Assembly: GCA_017382555.1 (NCBI GenBank)
Contig: JAFOAB010000264.1
Location: 1-11,937, forward strand
Direction: 5' to 3'
Length of the DNA stretch: 11,937 nt
Origin: Clostridia bacterium
GTDB lineage: Bacteria > Bacillota > Clostridia > Oscillospirales > CAG-272
Positions 1 to 6,029 of this stretch are shown here, piece by piece. Positions within the stretch are counted from its first letter, which is position 1. Each line of letters opens with the position of its first letter. The translations under genes and the position numbers were made by a program. The notes beneath the pieces are model-generated. The model saw only the letters and a program-made list of their open reading frames with translations. It did no database searches and was not told the origin of the DNA.

Positions 1-3
1 CGC

Positions 4-113
4 GTAACCGCTTGCGGTTACATATCGCAACCGCGTTATACGCGGTTATATCGCGCACTCATTGTGCATATCGCGTTTGCGAAGCAAACATATCGTAGGA
101 GGCGCAGCCTCCT
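4..113. repeat. Palindrome array punctuated by ATATCGC (array 1)
   Basis: Five different inverted repeats lie head to tail, separated by a constant heptamer. The stems are GTAACCGC/GCGGTTAC (4-21), AACCGCGT/ACGCGGTT (29-47), GCAC/GTGC (55-67), GTTTGC/GCAAAC (75-89) and AGGAGGC/GCCTCCT (97-113). Loops are 2 to 5 bases. The separators are ATATCGC at 22-28, 48-54 and 68-74, and ATATCGT at 90-96. The array may continue beyond the left edge. It lies directly 3' of the permease gene, whose stop codon is 4 bases from the last palindrome, so its RNA would be a chain of hairpins at the end of that transcript. A role in transcript stability or termination is inference; no U-tract is seen. Confidence 0.85.
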
Positions 114-117
114 ATTT

Positions 118-822
118 TTACGCCCATCTTCTCTTTTCGTATACTCTTACGGTAAGGAAGAGGAATACGAAGCAGATGGACGCATAATAAAGCAGTGCAT
201 TGTAATCGAATATGCCTGCGGTGAAGTTCTGGTAACGTGCATAGATGGAAAGCCAATCTATAACGTAACGGAACACATAAAGATCGATGTAGCTGTTTGC
301 GAAGCTCATAATGAGAAGGAAGAACAGCACGCCCATGGTGGCAACAGCCGCCGCAAGCTGATTTTCCGTCAGAGAGGACATAAAGATTCCGATTGCAACG
401 AAGCAGCTTCCGACAAGGAAGAACGCAACGTAGTTACCCACGATCTGCGCGGTATAGGGCTCTGCATACAGATAAAGCGGAATAACGTTGAGTGCGGAAA
501 GGAGAAGTCCTGCGCCGAAAACGGTCTCGGCCGCAAAGAACTTTGCGCTTACCATACCCGTGATGGATATGGGCGCTGTCATAAGCAGCTGCTCGGTACG
601 CATCTTCTTTTCTTCCGCAAAGAGGCGCATGGTGAGCAGAGAGCAAACGATGATGAGAATGAACAGAGAGAACAGGAAATAAGATCCCATATCCGTTGTC
701 GCGGACTGGAGAGTCATCAGCGAGAACAGAAAGCCCGAAGCCGCAAGGAAAATTGCAAGGCAAACGTAGCCGATGGGTGTTACAAAGTATGCGCGAAGCT
801 CGCGCTTATAAATAGCAAGCAT
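118..822 (-). CDS. ABC-2 type transporter permease, GldF/NosY-like
   Basis: This 234-residue integral membrane protein is the transmembrane half of an ABC exporter; the substrate cannot be read from sequence. Six hydrophobic segments are visible at about residues 16-37, 46-66, 97-118, 127-149, 155-174 and 207-226. The cytoplasmic stretch after helix 2 (residues 66-82, RLFAEEKKMRTEQLLMT) is the conserved loop of ABC-2 permeases of the GldF/NosY type. The start follows a GGGAGG ribosome binding site that overlaps the stop of the ATPase gene, 15 bases upstream, so the two are almost certainly co-translated. In such loci a GldG-like auxiliary protein often follows. None is visible here, because the remaining 117 bases to the left edge are a palindrome array. 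Confidence 0.85.
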   Translation of the reverse strand: MLAIYKRELRAYFVTPIGYVCLAIFLAASGFLFSLMTLQSATTDMGSYFLFSLFILIIVCSLLTMRLFAEEKKMRTEQLLMTAPISITGMVSAKFFAAETVFGAGLLLSALNVIPLYLYAEPYTAQIVGNYVAFFLVGSCFVAIGIFMSSLTENQLAAAVATMGVLFFLLIMSFANSYIDLYVFRYVIDWLSIYARYQNFTAGIFDYNALLYYASICFVFLFLTVRVYEKRRWA

Positions 823-837
823 TAGTGGCTACCTCCC

Positions 838-1800
838 TTAAGCTCTGGAGATCCGCTTTGCGGACTCCGCTTTTTTGTCGATGAGCTTGATGAACACGTC
901 CTCAAGGCTCATACCGATAGGCTCGAGACCCATAATGGGCCAGCCCTTCTCCGCAAGTGCATAGAAGATGCTCTTGCGCATATCGGTGTTGGGTGCGCTC
1001 TCGCAAAGGAATGCGTAAGCATCGCCCTCTCTTTCGGGAAGTGCCTCAACGTAGGTAATACCGTTGCGGGAACGAAGCAGCTCAAGCACCTGTGCCTGAG
1101 GACCTGCGATCTTAACCTTAAAGCGGCGTACGTCCTCAAGGGTACGGGTGATATCCTCGGTCTTTTCGTTTGCAATTATCTTACCGCGGTTGATGATGAT
1201 GATGCGGTTGCAGGTTGCCTGAACCTCGGAGAGGATGTGGGTGCTGACGATAACGGTATGCTCCTTGCCGAGGGTACGGATGAGGTTACGGATCTCGATA
1301 ACCTGCTTGGGGTCAACGCCGACTGTCGGCTCGTCAAAGATAATAACCTCGGGGTTGCCGATGAGTGCCTGCGCAATGCCGACACGCTGGCGATAACCCT
1401 TGGAGAGGTTTTTGATGAGACGCTTGTAAACGTCGGTGATGCGCACTACCTCGCAAATCTCGCGGAGGTGCTTTTTGCGGTTGAGAGTGCACTTTTTGAG
1501 GTCATATACGAAGTTGAGATACTCTTCAACGGTCATTTCGAGGTAAAGCGGGGGCTGCTCCGGCAGATAGCCGACAAGCTTTTTCGCCTCCTGGGGATGC
1601 TCCAGAATGTCGATACCGTTGATCTCAGCGGTACCGGAGTTGGAGGAAAGGAAGCCCGTAAGGATGTTCATGGTGGTGGACTTGCCCGCGCCGTTAGGGC
1701 CGAGAAGACCGACAACCTCTCCCTTTTCCACTGTAAAGCTTACGTCATCCAGAGCAAAGTTCTGACCGTAGCTTTTCACAAGATGCTCGATTTTTACCAT
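838..1800 (-). CDS. ABC transporter ATP-binding protein
   Basis: This 320-residue cytoplasmic ATPase should drive the permease encoded just downstream. All motifs are intact: Walker A GPNGAGKST (34-42), Q-loop Gln82, signature LSKGY (132-136), Walker B VIIFDEP (152-158) and the switch His188 in STHIL. The roughly 220-residue nucleotide-binding domain is followed by about 100 residues (from about 225) resembling the C-terminal extension common in GldA/CcmA-type ATPases. The start follows GGAAGG with 8 bases spacing. No convincing -35/-10 pair was seen; the upstream 247 bases are repeats. The export direction and the GldA/NosF-like grouping rest on family resemblance; the substrate is unknown. 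Confidence 0.92.
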   Translation of the reverse strand: MVKIEHLVKSYGQNFALDDVSFTVEKGEVVGLLGPNGAGKSTTMNILTGFLSSNSGTAEINGIDILEHPQEAKKLVGYLPEQPPLYLEMTVEEYLNFVYDLKKCTLNRKKHLREICEVVRITDVYKRLIKNLSKGYRQRVGIAQALIGNPEVIIFDEPTVGVDPKQVIEIRNLIRTLGKEHTVIVSTHILSEVQATCNRIIIINRGKIIANEKTEDITRTLEDVRRFKVKIAGPQAQVLELLRSRNGITYVEALPEREGDAYAFLCESAPNTDMRKSIFYALAEKGWPIMGLEPIGMSLEDVFIKLIDKKAESAKRISRA

Positions 1801-1822
1801 TTTTTATGCCTTCCAAAAATTA

Positions 1823-1850
1823 ATGAATAATGAAGAATGAATAATGAATA
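1823..1850. repeat. Heptanucleotide tandem repeat (ATGAATA)x4
   Basis: Four head-to-tail 7-bp units run ATGAATA, ATGAAGA, ATGAATA, ATGAATA, with one mismatch in the second copy. They lie about 22 bases upstream of the ABC ATPase start, in its 5' leader, where the sense strand reads TATTCAT. Seven is not a multiple of three and there is no reading frame here. They look like a heptanucleotide microsatellite and form the left border of a repeat island that ends at 2043. Confidence 0.8.
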
Positions 1851-1859
1851 ATTGAGGTT

Positions 1860-1972
1860 GAAAACCGACCGCCGCAGATTCTTCGCTGCGAGCCTTTGTC
1901 ATCCTTGAGGGAGCAGAGCGACCGAAGGATCTACAGGCTCTACGCTCAAGAATGACAAGCGGCGCGGTTTTC
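1860..1972. repeat. 113-bp inverted-repeat element (nested dyads)
   Basis: The outer arms are GAAAACCG (1860-1867) and CGGTTTTC (1965-1972), perfect over 8 bases and extended by CGCCG/CGGCG after a 2-base bulge. Inside, TGTCATCCTTGAG (1897-1909) pairs with CTCAAGAATGACA (1945-1957) with one mismatch, and ATCCT (1901-1905) can pair alternatively with AGGAT (1926-1930). The interior resembles the intergenic TCATCCT-to-AGGATCT type of repeat recalled from gut Firmicutes genomes. It encodes nothing. It could be a MITE-like or REP-like element; no clear target-site duplication flanks it. Confidence 0.7.
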
Positions 1973-1978
1973 TTCATT

Positions 1979-2013
1979 TTCTTTTATCTATTATCTATTC
2001 TCTTTTATCTCTT
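1979..2013. repeat. Degenerate heptanucleotide repeat, (ATCTATT)-like
   Basis: Five 7-bp units in register read TTCTTTT, ATCTATT, ATCTATT, CTCTTTT and ATCTCTT. Two are identical and the rest are degenerate but keep a pyrimidine-rich pattern. With the ATGAATA repeat on the other side this brackets the 113-bp inverted-repeat element. Confidence 0.6.
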
Positions 2014-2019
2014 ATTTAC

Positions 2020-2043
2020 GGGCGATTCGTGAATCGCCCCTAC
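2020..2043 (+). repeat. Palindrome ending in CCCTAC, copy 1
   Basis: GGGCGATTC (2020-2028), GT and GAATCGCCC (2031-2039) form a 9-bp stem, followed by CTAC. It lies 4 bases beyond the stop codon of the MORN-repeat gene. In that gene's mRNA it would form a GC-rich hairpin right after the stop. It lacks a following U-tract, so it is not a classical intrinsic terminator. Related copies occur at 5786-5808, 5827-5850 (reversed) and 5859-5882. Confidence 0.75.
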
Positions 2044-2047
2044 GGGT

Positions 2048-2899
2048 TTATTCGGGATAAACCATAATACCGTTCTTGAATTCGCCGGTATAGGTTCTGC
2101 CGTAGGAATAGGTAAACGTGCCGTAGCCCGTTATATTGTTTTCAAAGAAGTCGCCCTCGTACTTATCGCCGTTTTTCCACTCATATACGCCCTTGCCGTG
2201 GCGCATATCGTTTTTAAACTCGCCTACGTACTTGTTGCCGTCTGCCCACGTGTAGGTTCCGCTGCCTTCCTTGATGCCCATAACGTAGTCGCCCACGTAG
2301 CCGGAGCCGTCGGCATCCGTATAGCTACCTTTGCCGTGGCGCATATCATCCTTGAGACCGCCCGTATAAACGGAGCCGTCTGCCCAGGTGTACGTGCCCT
2401 CGCCGGTTTTCTTGCCGTCCACAAAGCTGCCGACGTATTTATCGCCGTTTGCGTATGTAAGGGAGGCTGTTCCCGTCATAGAGTCGCTTCTGAATTCGCC
2501 GTCGTAAATATTACCGGAGGCAAAGGTAAGCTTGCCCTTGCCGTTTTTGCGGAAATCCTCACCAAGCTCGCCGTAGTATCTGCTTCCGTCGTTATACTTG
2601 ATGATTCCCGTCTCCTCGTCAAGCACACCGGTAAGGCCGGTGGAGTAGACGATCTGCCCCTTTATCGGCTTATCGTCCTTGATAACGCCGAGGAATTTTA
2701 CGGTAACGCCGTTCTCTATCTCAATGCTTTGGTATCTCCAGCCGCAGAAGTAGAGACCGCCAATAACGGCACAGAACACAAGAACCGCACAAACGCAGGC
2801 GATCATTACGCGCTTTGCCGTGCTTACGCGCCTTCTGTGGGGTGCCTGAGGGGGCATAAATTCTGTTTGAAGGTTTTGATCGATAAGACCTTGATTCAT
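2048..2899 (-). CDS. Membrane-anchored MORN-repeat protein
   Basis: The protein has 283 residues. It has a basic cytoplasmic N-terminus (RRR at 22-24), one transmembrane helix at about 31-52, a linker of about 50 residues, then eight MORN repeats from about 102 to the C-terminus, mostly of exactly 23 residues. Typical repeat cores are YVGEF, YTGEF and GKGTY-like turns. MORN repeats form an open beta-ribbon usually used for protein or lipid contact; no enzymatic domain is present. By the positive-inside rule (inference) the repeats face outside. Repeats 3/5 and 4/6 match better than neighbours do, suggesting duplication of a two-repeat block. The start overlaps the upstream stop by one base (TGATG) behind AGGAGG, indicating translational coupling. 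The partner and function are unknown. Confidence 0.85.
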   Translation of the reverse strand: MNQGLIDQNLQTEFMPPQAPHRRRVSTAKRVMIACVCAVLVFCAVIGGLYFCGWRYQSIEIENGVTVKFLGVIKDDKPIKGQIVYSTGLTGVLDEETGIIKYNDGSRYYGELGEDFRKNGKGKLTFASGNIYDGEFRSDSMTGTASLTYANGDKYVGSFVDGKKTGEGTYTWADGSVYTGGLKDDMRHGKGSYTDADGSGYVGDYVMGIKEGSGTYTWADGNKYVGEFKNDMRHGKGVYEWKNGDKYEGDFFENNITGYGTFTYSYGRTYTGEFKNGIMVYPE

Positions 2900-3453
2900 C
2901 AGTTGCCTCCTGTCATCGTTATGAAGTTATCCACCATACGAAGTATTACGGGAAGGAAGAAATACACCGCCACCGTAAGGGTAAGTATGATGACTATTGA
3001 TACGATAAGCGAAACGATGCTTGCATCCTGCGCGGAATAGCGTCTTTTTGCAAGGTCGCGTCTGTTTTCGGGGATGTAGAAGCGCATACGGGAAAGGCAA
3101 TCGGCAATTCCCTTCTTTGTTGCCGCGCTCTCCTCCGCATCTCCCTCCGGCTCGGTCGCCTCCACGGTTTTGCGAAGCATGGAGCCGCGCTTGAGCATAA
3201 GCAGGAGATCCTGACGTGCAAAGCCTCCGTCCGCGGGGCTGATTGCGGTGGCGGGGTCGATCGCTTGCCTCTTTAGGAGAGGGTCAACGATCCTGCCCGT
3301 GCGCCTTTTGGTTATAAAGGCGGCGATTATCGCCCATATACCGCCAATACCCATTGCGGCAACGAAGTAAAGCAGACTTATCGTATTTTCAGAGCTTAAA
3401 TTGTAAAATTGCAGGTCGCTGTAATAAGATACTATCAGCTTCCAGAGTTCCAT
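2899..3453 (-). CDS. Uncharacterised two-helix membrane protein
   Basis: This 184-residue protein is not one I recognise. Hydrophobic helices lie at about residues 25-47 and 145-170, separated by about 95 polar residues rich in Lys, Arg, Glu and Ala. That region includes an acidic stretch at 98-108 and a basic one at 131-138. By the positive-inside rule (KRR at 49-51, RRDLAKRR at 131-138) the central region should be cytoplasmic and both ends outside. AAAGGAGG precedes the ATG by 6 bases. The gene starts 17 bases after serS and overlaps the MORN gene by one base, so the two membrane proteins are probably made together and may interact (inference). Confidence 0.7.
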   Translation of the reverse strand: MELWKLIVSYYSDLQFYNLSSENTISLLYFVAAMGIGGIWAIIAAFITKRRTGRIVDPLLKRQAIDPATAISPADGGFARQDLLLMLKRGSMLRKTVEATEPEGDAEESAATKKGIADCLSRMRFYIPENRRDLAKRRYSAQDASIVSLIVSIVIILTLTVAVYFFLPVILRMVDNFITMTGGN

Positions 3454-3470
3454 ATTGCCTCCTTTGAGGA

Positions 3471-4757
3471 TCAGTTTTTAGGATAGATGGTATCTATACC
3501 GCCCATATAGGGACGAAGCGCCTCGGGGATCTTAACGGTGAAGTCCTCGGTAAGATTGTTTTCAAGGAATGCGATGAGCATACGGGGGGGAGCAACAACG
3601 GTGTTGTTGAGGGTGTGTGCGAAGTACTTGCCGTTCTCACCGTTTACGCGGATCTTAAGTCTGCGTGCCTGTGCGTCACCGAGGTTGGAGCAGCTTCCTA
3701 CCTCAAAGTACTTCTTCTGACGGGGGGACCAAGCCTCTACGTCAACGCTCTTAACCTTCAGATCGGCAAGGTCGCCGGAGCAGCACTCGAGGGTGCGAAC
3801 GGGGATATCGAGAGTACGGAAGAAGTCAACGGTGTTCTGCCAGAGCTTGTCGAACCACGCCTTGCTGTCCTCGGGCTTGCAGATAACGATCATTTCCTGC
3901 TTCTCGAACTGATGGATACGGTAAACGCCTCTCTCCTCTATACCGTGTGCGCCCTTCTCCTTACGGAAGCAGGGGCTGTAGCTGGTAAGAGTGTAAGGAA
4001 GCTCCTTCTCGTCGATGAGCTGATCGATGAATTTACCGATCATAGAGTGCTCGGAGGTACCGATGAGGAAGAGATCCTCGCCCTCGATCTTGTACATCAT
4101 TGCGCTCATCTCGTCAAAGCTCATAACGCCGGTTACAACGTCGGAGCGGATCATAAAGGGGGGAACGCAGTAGGTAAAGCCGCGTCCGATCATAAAATCA
4201 CGCGCATAGGAAAGGATCGCGCTGTGAAGACGTGCAATATCGCCCATAAGGTAGTAGAAGCCGTTTCCTGCAACGCGACGGGCCGCATCAAGGTCGATGC
4301 CGAGGAAGCGCTCCATGATCTCGGTGTGATAAGGAATCTCAAAGTTGGGAACAACGGGCTCGCCGAAGCGCTCAACCTCAACGTTCTCGCTATCGTCCTT
4401 ACCTACGGGAACGCTGTCATCAATGATGTTCGGGATGGTCATCATGATGGTCTTGATCTTCTCTTCAAGCTCTGCGGTGCGTGCCTCAAGCTCGGTAAGA
4501 CCCTTGGTAGCCTCCTGAACGGCAGCCTTAGCCTTCTCAGCCTCCTCCTTCATGCCCTTTGCCATGTACATACCGATCTCCTTGGAGGCACGGTTCTTCT
4601 CGGCACGGAGGGTGTTGCCCTTGGTCTCTGCTTCTCTCTTCTCTGCGTCAAGCGCAATTACCTCGTCAACGAGGGGAAGCTTTCTGTCCTGGAACTTCTT
4701 TCTGATATTTTCCTTTACAAGCTCGGGGTTCTCTTTAAGAAATTTAATGTCGATCAT
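3471..4757 (-). CDS. serS: Serine--tRNA ligase (seryl-tRNA synthetase)
   Basis: This 428-residue class II aminoacyl-tRNA synthetase charges tRNA(Ser) with serine. The N-terminal 110 residues are rich in Lys, Glu and Ala and form the long antiparallel coiled-coil arm that binds the tRNA. The catalytic core follows, with a TSE loop at 234-236, motif 2 as CFRKEKGAHGIEERG (263-277) followed by HQFEKQE (282-288), and motif 3 with the class-defining Arg392 in APPRM (389-393). The C-terminal EALRPYMGG matches SerRS tails. Motif 3 reads HTLNNTVVAPPR rather than the usual bacterial LNGSxLAVGR, closer to the archaeal/eukaryotic form. The start follows GAGGA about 8 bases upstream. It lies 42 bases after parB. 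A serS next to soj/spo0J is recalled from origin regions of clostridia. Confidence 0.95.
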   Translation of the reverse strand: MIDIKFLKENPELVKENIRKKFQDRKLPLVDEVIALDAEKREAETKGNTLRAEKNRASKEIGMYMAKGMKEEAEKAKAAVQEATKGLTELEARTAELEEKIKTIMMTIPNIIDDSVPVGKDDSENVEVERFGEPVVPNFEIPYHTEIMERFLGIDLDAARRVAGNGFYYLMGDIARLHSAILSYARDFMIGRGFTYCVPPFMIRSDVVTGVMSFDEMSAMMYKIEGEDLFLIGTSEHSMIGKFIDQLIDEKELPYTLTSYSPCFRKEKGAHGIEERGVYRIHQFEKQEMIVICKPEDSKAWFDKLWQNTVDFFRTLDIPVRTLECCSGDLADLKVKSVDVEAWSPRQKKYFEVGSCSNLGDAQARRLKIRVNGENGKYFAHTLNNTVVAPPRMLIAFLENNLTEDFTVKIPEALRPYMGGIDTIYPKN

Positions 4758-4799
4758 CTTATTATCCTCTTCAAAAATGGTAAAATATGGAAATTTTGT

Positions 4800-5666
4800 T
4801 TAAAGATTAATGGGTCTGCCGCCGCCGAGGAGAGTGAGAAGCTCGTCGAGATCCTCGTTATCCTCAAAATAGATCTTGATGTTCTTTTCCTTGCCCTTGA
4901 CGTTTATTTTTACCTTGCGTCCGAGGGTGCGGCGAACCTTGTTTTCAAGCTCTTTTGCGTAGTTTATTTCGGTTGAGGGCTCGATTTCCACCTCATCGGG
5001 TGCTTCAAGCGCCTTTTTAACCGCTTTTTCGACATCGCGAACGGACATACCGCCGTCCTTTGCCGCTTCTGCGATCATTGTTTGCACTTCCCTATCGTCA
5101 AGGGCAAGCAATGCACGGCAATGACCGGCTGAAAGCGCTCCGCTACGGAGCATTTCCATTATGTTTTCGGGAAGCTCGGTGAGGCGGATGGCATTGGCAA
5201 CAGCACTGCGGCTCTTGCCTATCTTCTCCGCTATCTCCTCCTGTGTCATATTCCAGACGGTGCTGAGCTCGCGGTACGCGAATGCCTCTTCTGCGGCATT
5301 CAGATCCTCACGCTGTACGTTCTCGACTATTGCAAGCTGTGCCGTGGTCACGTCGTCCGCAACTATCGTTACAACGGGTACTTCGGTAAGTCCTGCAAGC
5401 TTTGCGGCGCGGTAACGTCTCTCACCGGCGATTATCTGGTAAAAACCGCCGCCCACTTCCCTGACTACGAGGGGCTGAAGCACTCCGTGCAGCTTTATTG
5501 ATGCCGCAAGTGCCTCGAGTGCCTCGGGCTCAAAGTCCTTACGGGGCTGCTCGGCTCTCGCTTCAAGGCGGGATATCGCAACGGCGGTTACGCCGCTGTT
5601 AGTATCGGTAAAATTATCGAACAGAATACTGTCCAGACCCTTTCCGAGTCCTGCTTTTTTAGCCAT
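4800..5666 (-). CDS. parB: Chromosome partitioning protein ParB (Spo0J family)
   Basis: This 288-residue protein binds parS and, in this family, acts as a CTP-dependent DNA clamp that spreads along DNA and recruits SMC. The N-terminal GLGKGLDSIL (6-15) is the short segment that stimulates the ParA ATPase. The CTP-binding core has QPRKDF (40-45), GERRYRA (81-87) and ENVQREDL (115-122). A helix-turn-helix at about 141-163 (TQEEIAEKIGKSRSAVANAIR) reads parS. The last 40 residues form the C-terminal dimerisation region. The start follows AAAGGAGG by 6 bases. It is downstream of parA but separated from it by 363 bp of palindromic repeats, whereas soj and spo0J are normally adjacent or overlapping. 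Target sites are present at 6901-7001. Confidence 0.95.
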   Translation of the reverse strand: MAKKAGLGKGLDSILFDNFTDTNSGVTAVAISRLEARAEQPRKDFEPEALEALAASIKLHGVLQPLVVREVGGGFYQIIAGERRYRAAKLAGLTEVPVVTIVADDVTTAQLAIVENVQREDLNAAEEAFAYRELSTVWNMTQEEIAEKIGKSRSAVANAIRLTELPENIMEMLRSGALSAGHCRALLALDDREVQTMIAEAAKDGGMSVRDVEKAVKKALEAPDEVEIEPSTEINYAKELENKVRRTLGRKVKINVKGKEKNIKIYFEDNEDLDELLTLLGGGRPINL

Positions 5667-5684
5667 ATCGTTCCTCCTTTATGT

Positions 5685-5785
5685 ATTTCTCGTGTTTTGT
5701 ATTACAAAACACATATCGCAGACGCGCAATGCGCGTCTATATCGCGCATTTTGCATATCGCTCCGCGTTTAACGCGGAATATCGC
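5685..5785. repeat. Palindrome array punctuated by ATATCGC (array 2)
   Basis: Four different palindromes are each followed by ATATCGC. The arms are GTGTTTTGTA/TACAAAACAC around a single T (5692-5712), AGACGCGC/GCGCGTCT (5720-5738), a weak GCA/TGC (5746-5754) and TCCGCGTT/AACGCGGA around a T (5762-5778). The heptamers are at 5713-5719, 5739-5745, 5755-5761 and 5779-5785. The organisation matches the array at 4-113, but with different palindromes. It lies 19 bases upstream of the parB start, so in a parA-parB transcript it would be a row of hairpins ending just before the parB ribosome binding site. Confidence 0.85.
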
Positions 5786-5882
5786 GGGCGGATAGTATCC
5801 GCCCCTACAAAAACCTTCCTCGGTATGTAGGGGCGAGCATTGCTCGTCCGTCGCTTTCGGGAGGAGCAAGCCCCTCCCCTAC
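5786..5882. repeat. Three palindromes of the CCCTAC family
   Basis: GGGCGGATA/TATCCGCCC plus CTAC is at 5786-5808. GTAGGGGCGAGCA/TGCTCGTCCG is at 5827-5850, in the opposite orientation. GGGAGG/CCTCCC plus CTAC is at 5859-5882. All share a G-rich start, a GC-rich stem and a terminal (C)CCTAC, and they relate to the copy at 2020-2043. The first follows directly on the last ATATCGC of array 2, so two repeat families are joined without a gap. No gene lies here. Confidence 0.75.
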
Positions 5883-5884
5883 TC

Positions 5885-5979
5885 ATTTCTCGTGTTTTGT
5901 ATTACAAAACACATATCGCAGACGTGCTTTGCACGTCTATATCGTGGGTTGCATATCGCTTTTTCAACGCAAAAATCGC
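5885..5979. repeat. Palindrome array punctuated by ATATCGC (array 3)
   Basis: Positions 5885-5944 repeat 5685-5744 at exactly 200 bp, with 56 of 60 bases identical and the first 40 identical. It holds GTGTTTTGTA/TACAAAACAC (5892-5912), ATATCGC, AGACGTGC/GCACGTCT (5920-5938) and ATATCGT (5939-5945). Beyond the duplicate come a degenerate unit, ATATCGC (5953-5959) and TTTTT-N6-AAAAA followed by TCGC. Positions 5980-6029, up to the parA stop, are AT-rich with TATATA-A-TATATA and hold no gene. A weak minus-strand promoter for parB (TTGAAA at 5962-5967, GATATA at 5938-5943, 18 bases apart) is possible but not convincing. Confidence 0.8.
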
Positions 5980-6029
5980 GTTTATCTGCGCAATTATCTT
6001 CCTTTATATAATATATAGGCGTATTTGCG

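Noticed and set aside
64..825. Plus-strand frame (253 codons) opposite the ABC permease
   Set aside because: The minus strand encodes a convincing six-helix permease with a good ribosome binding site; the plus frame is low-complexity and charged, with no family resemblance.
3615..4976. Long plus-strand reading frame (453 codons) opposite serS
   Set aside because: It is the antisense shadow of a clear seryl-tRNA synthetase, runs across the serS-parB boundary, and shows no recognisable domain.
5685..5979. CRISPR array
   Set aside because: The constant part is only 7 bases and the variable parts are themselves palindromes. No cas genes are present.
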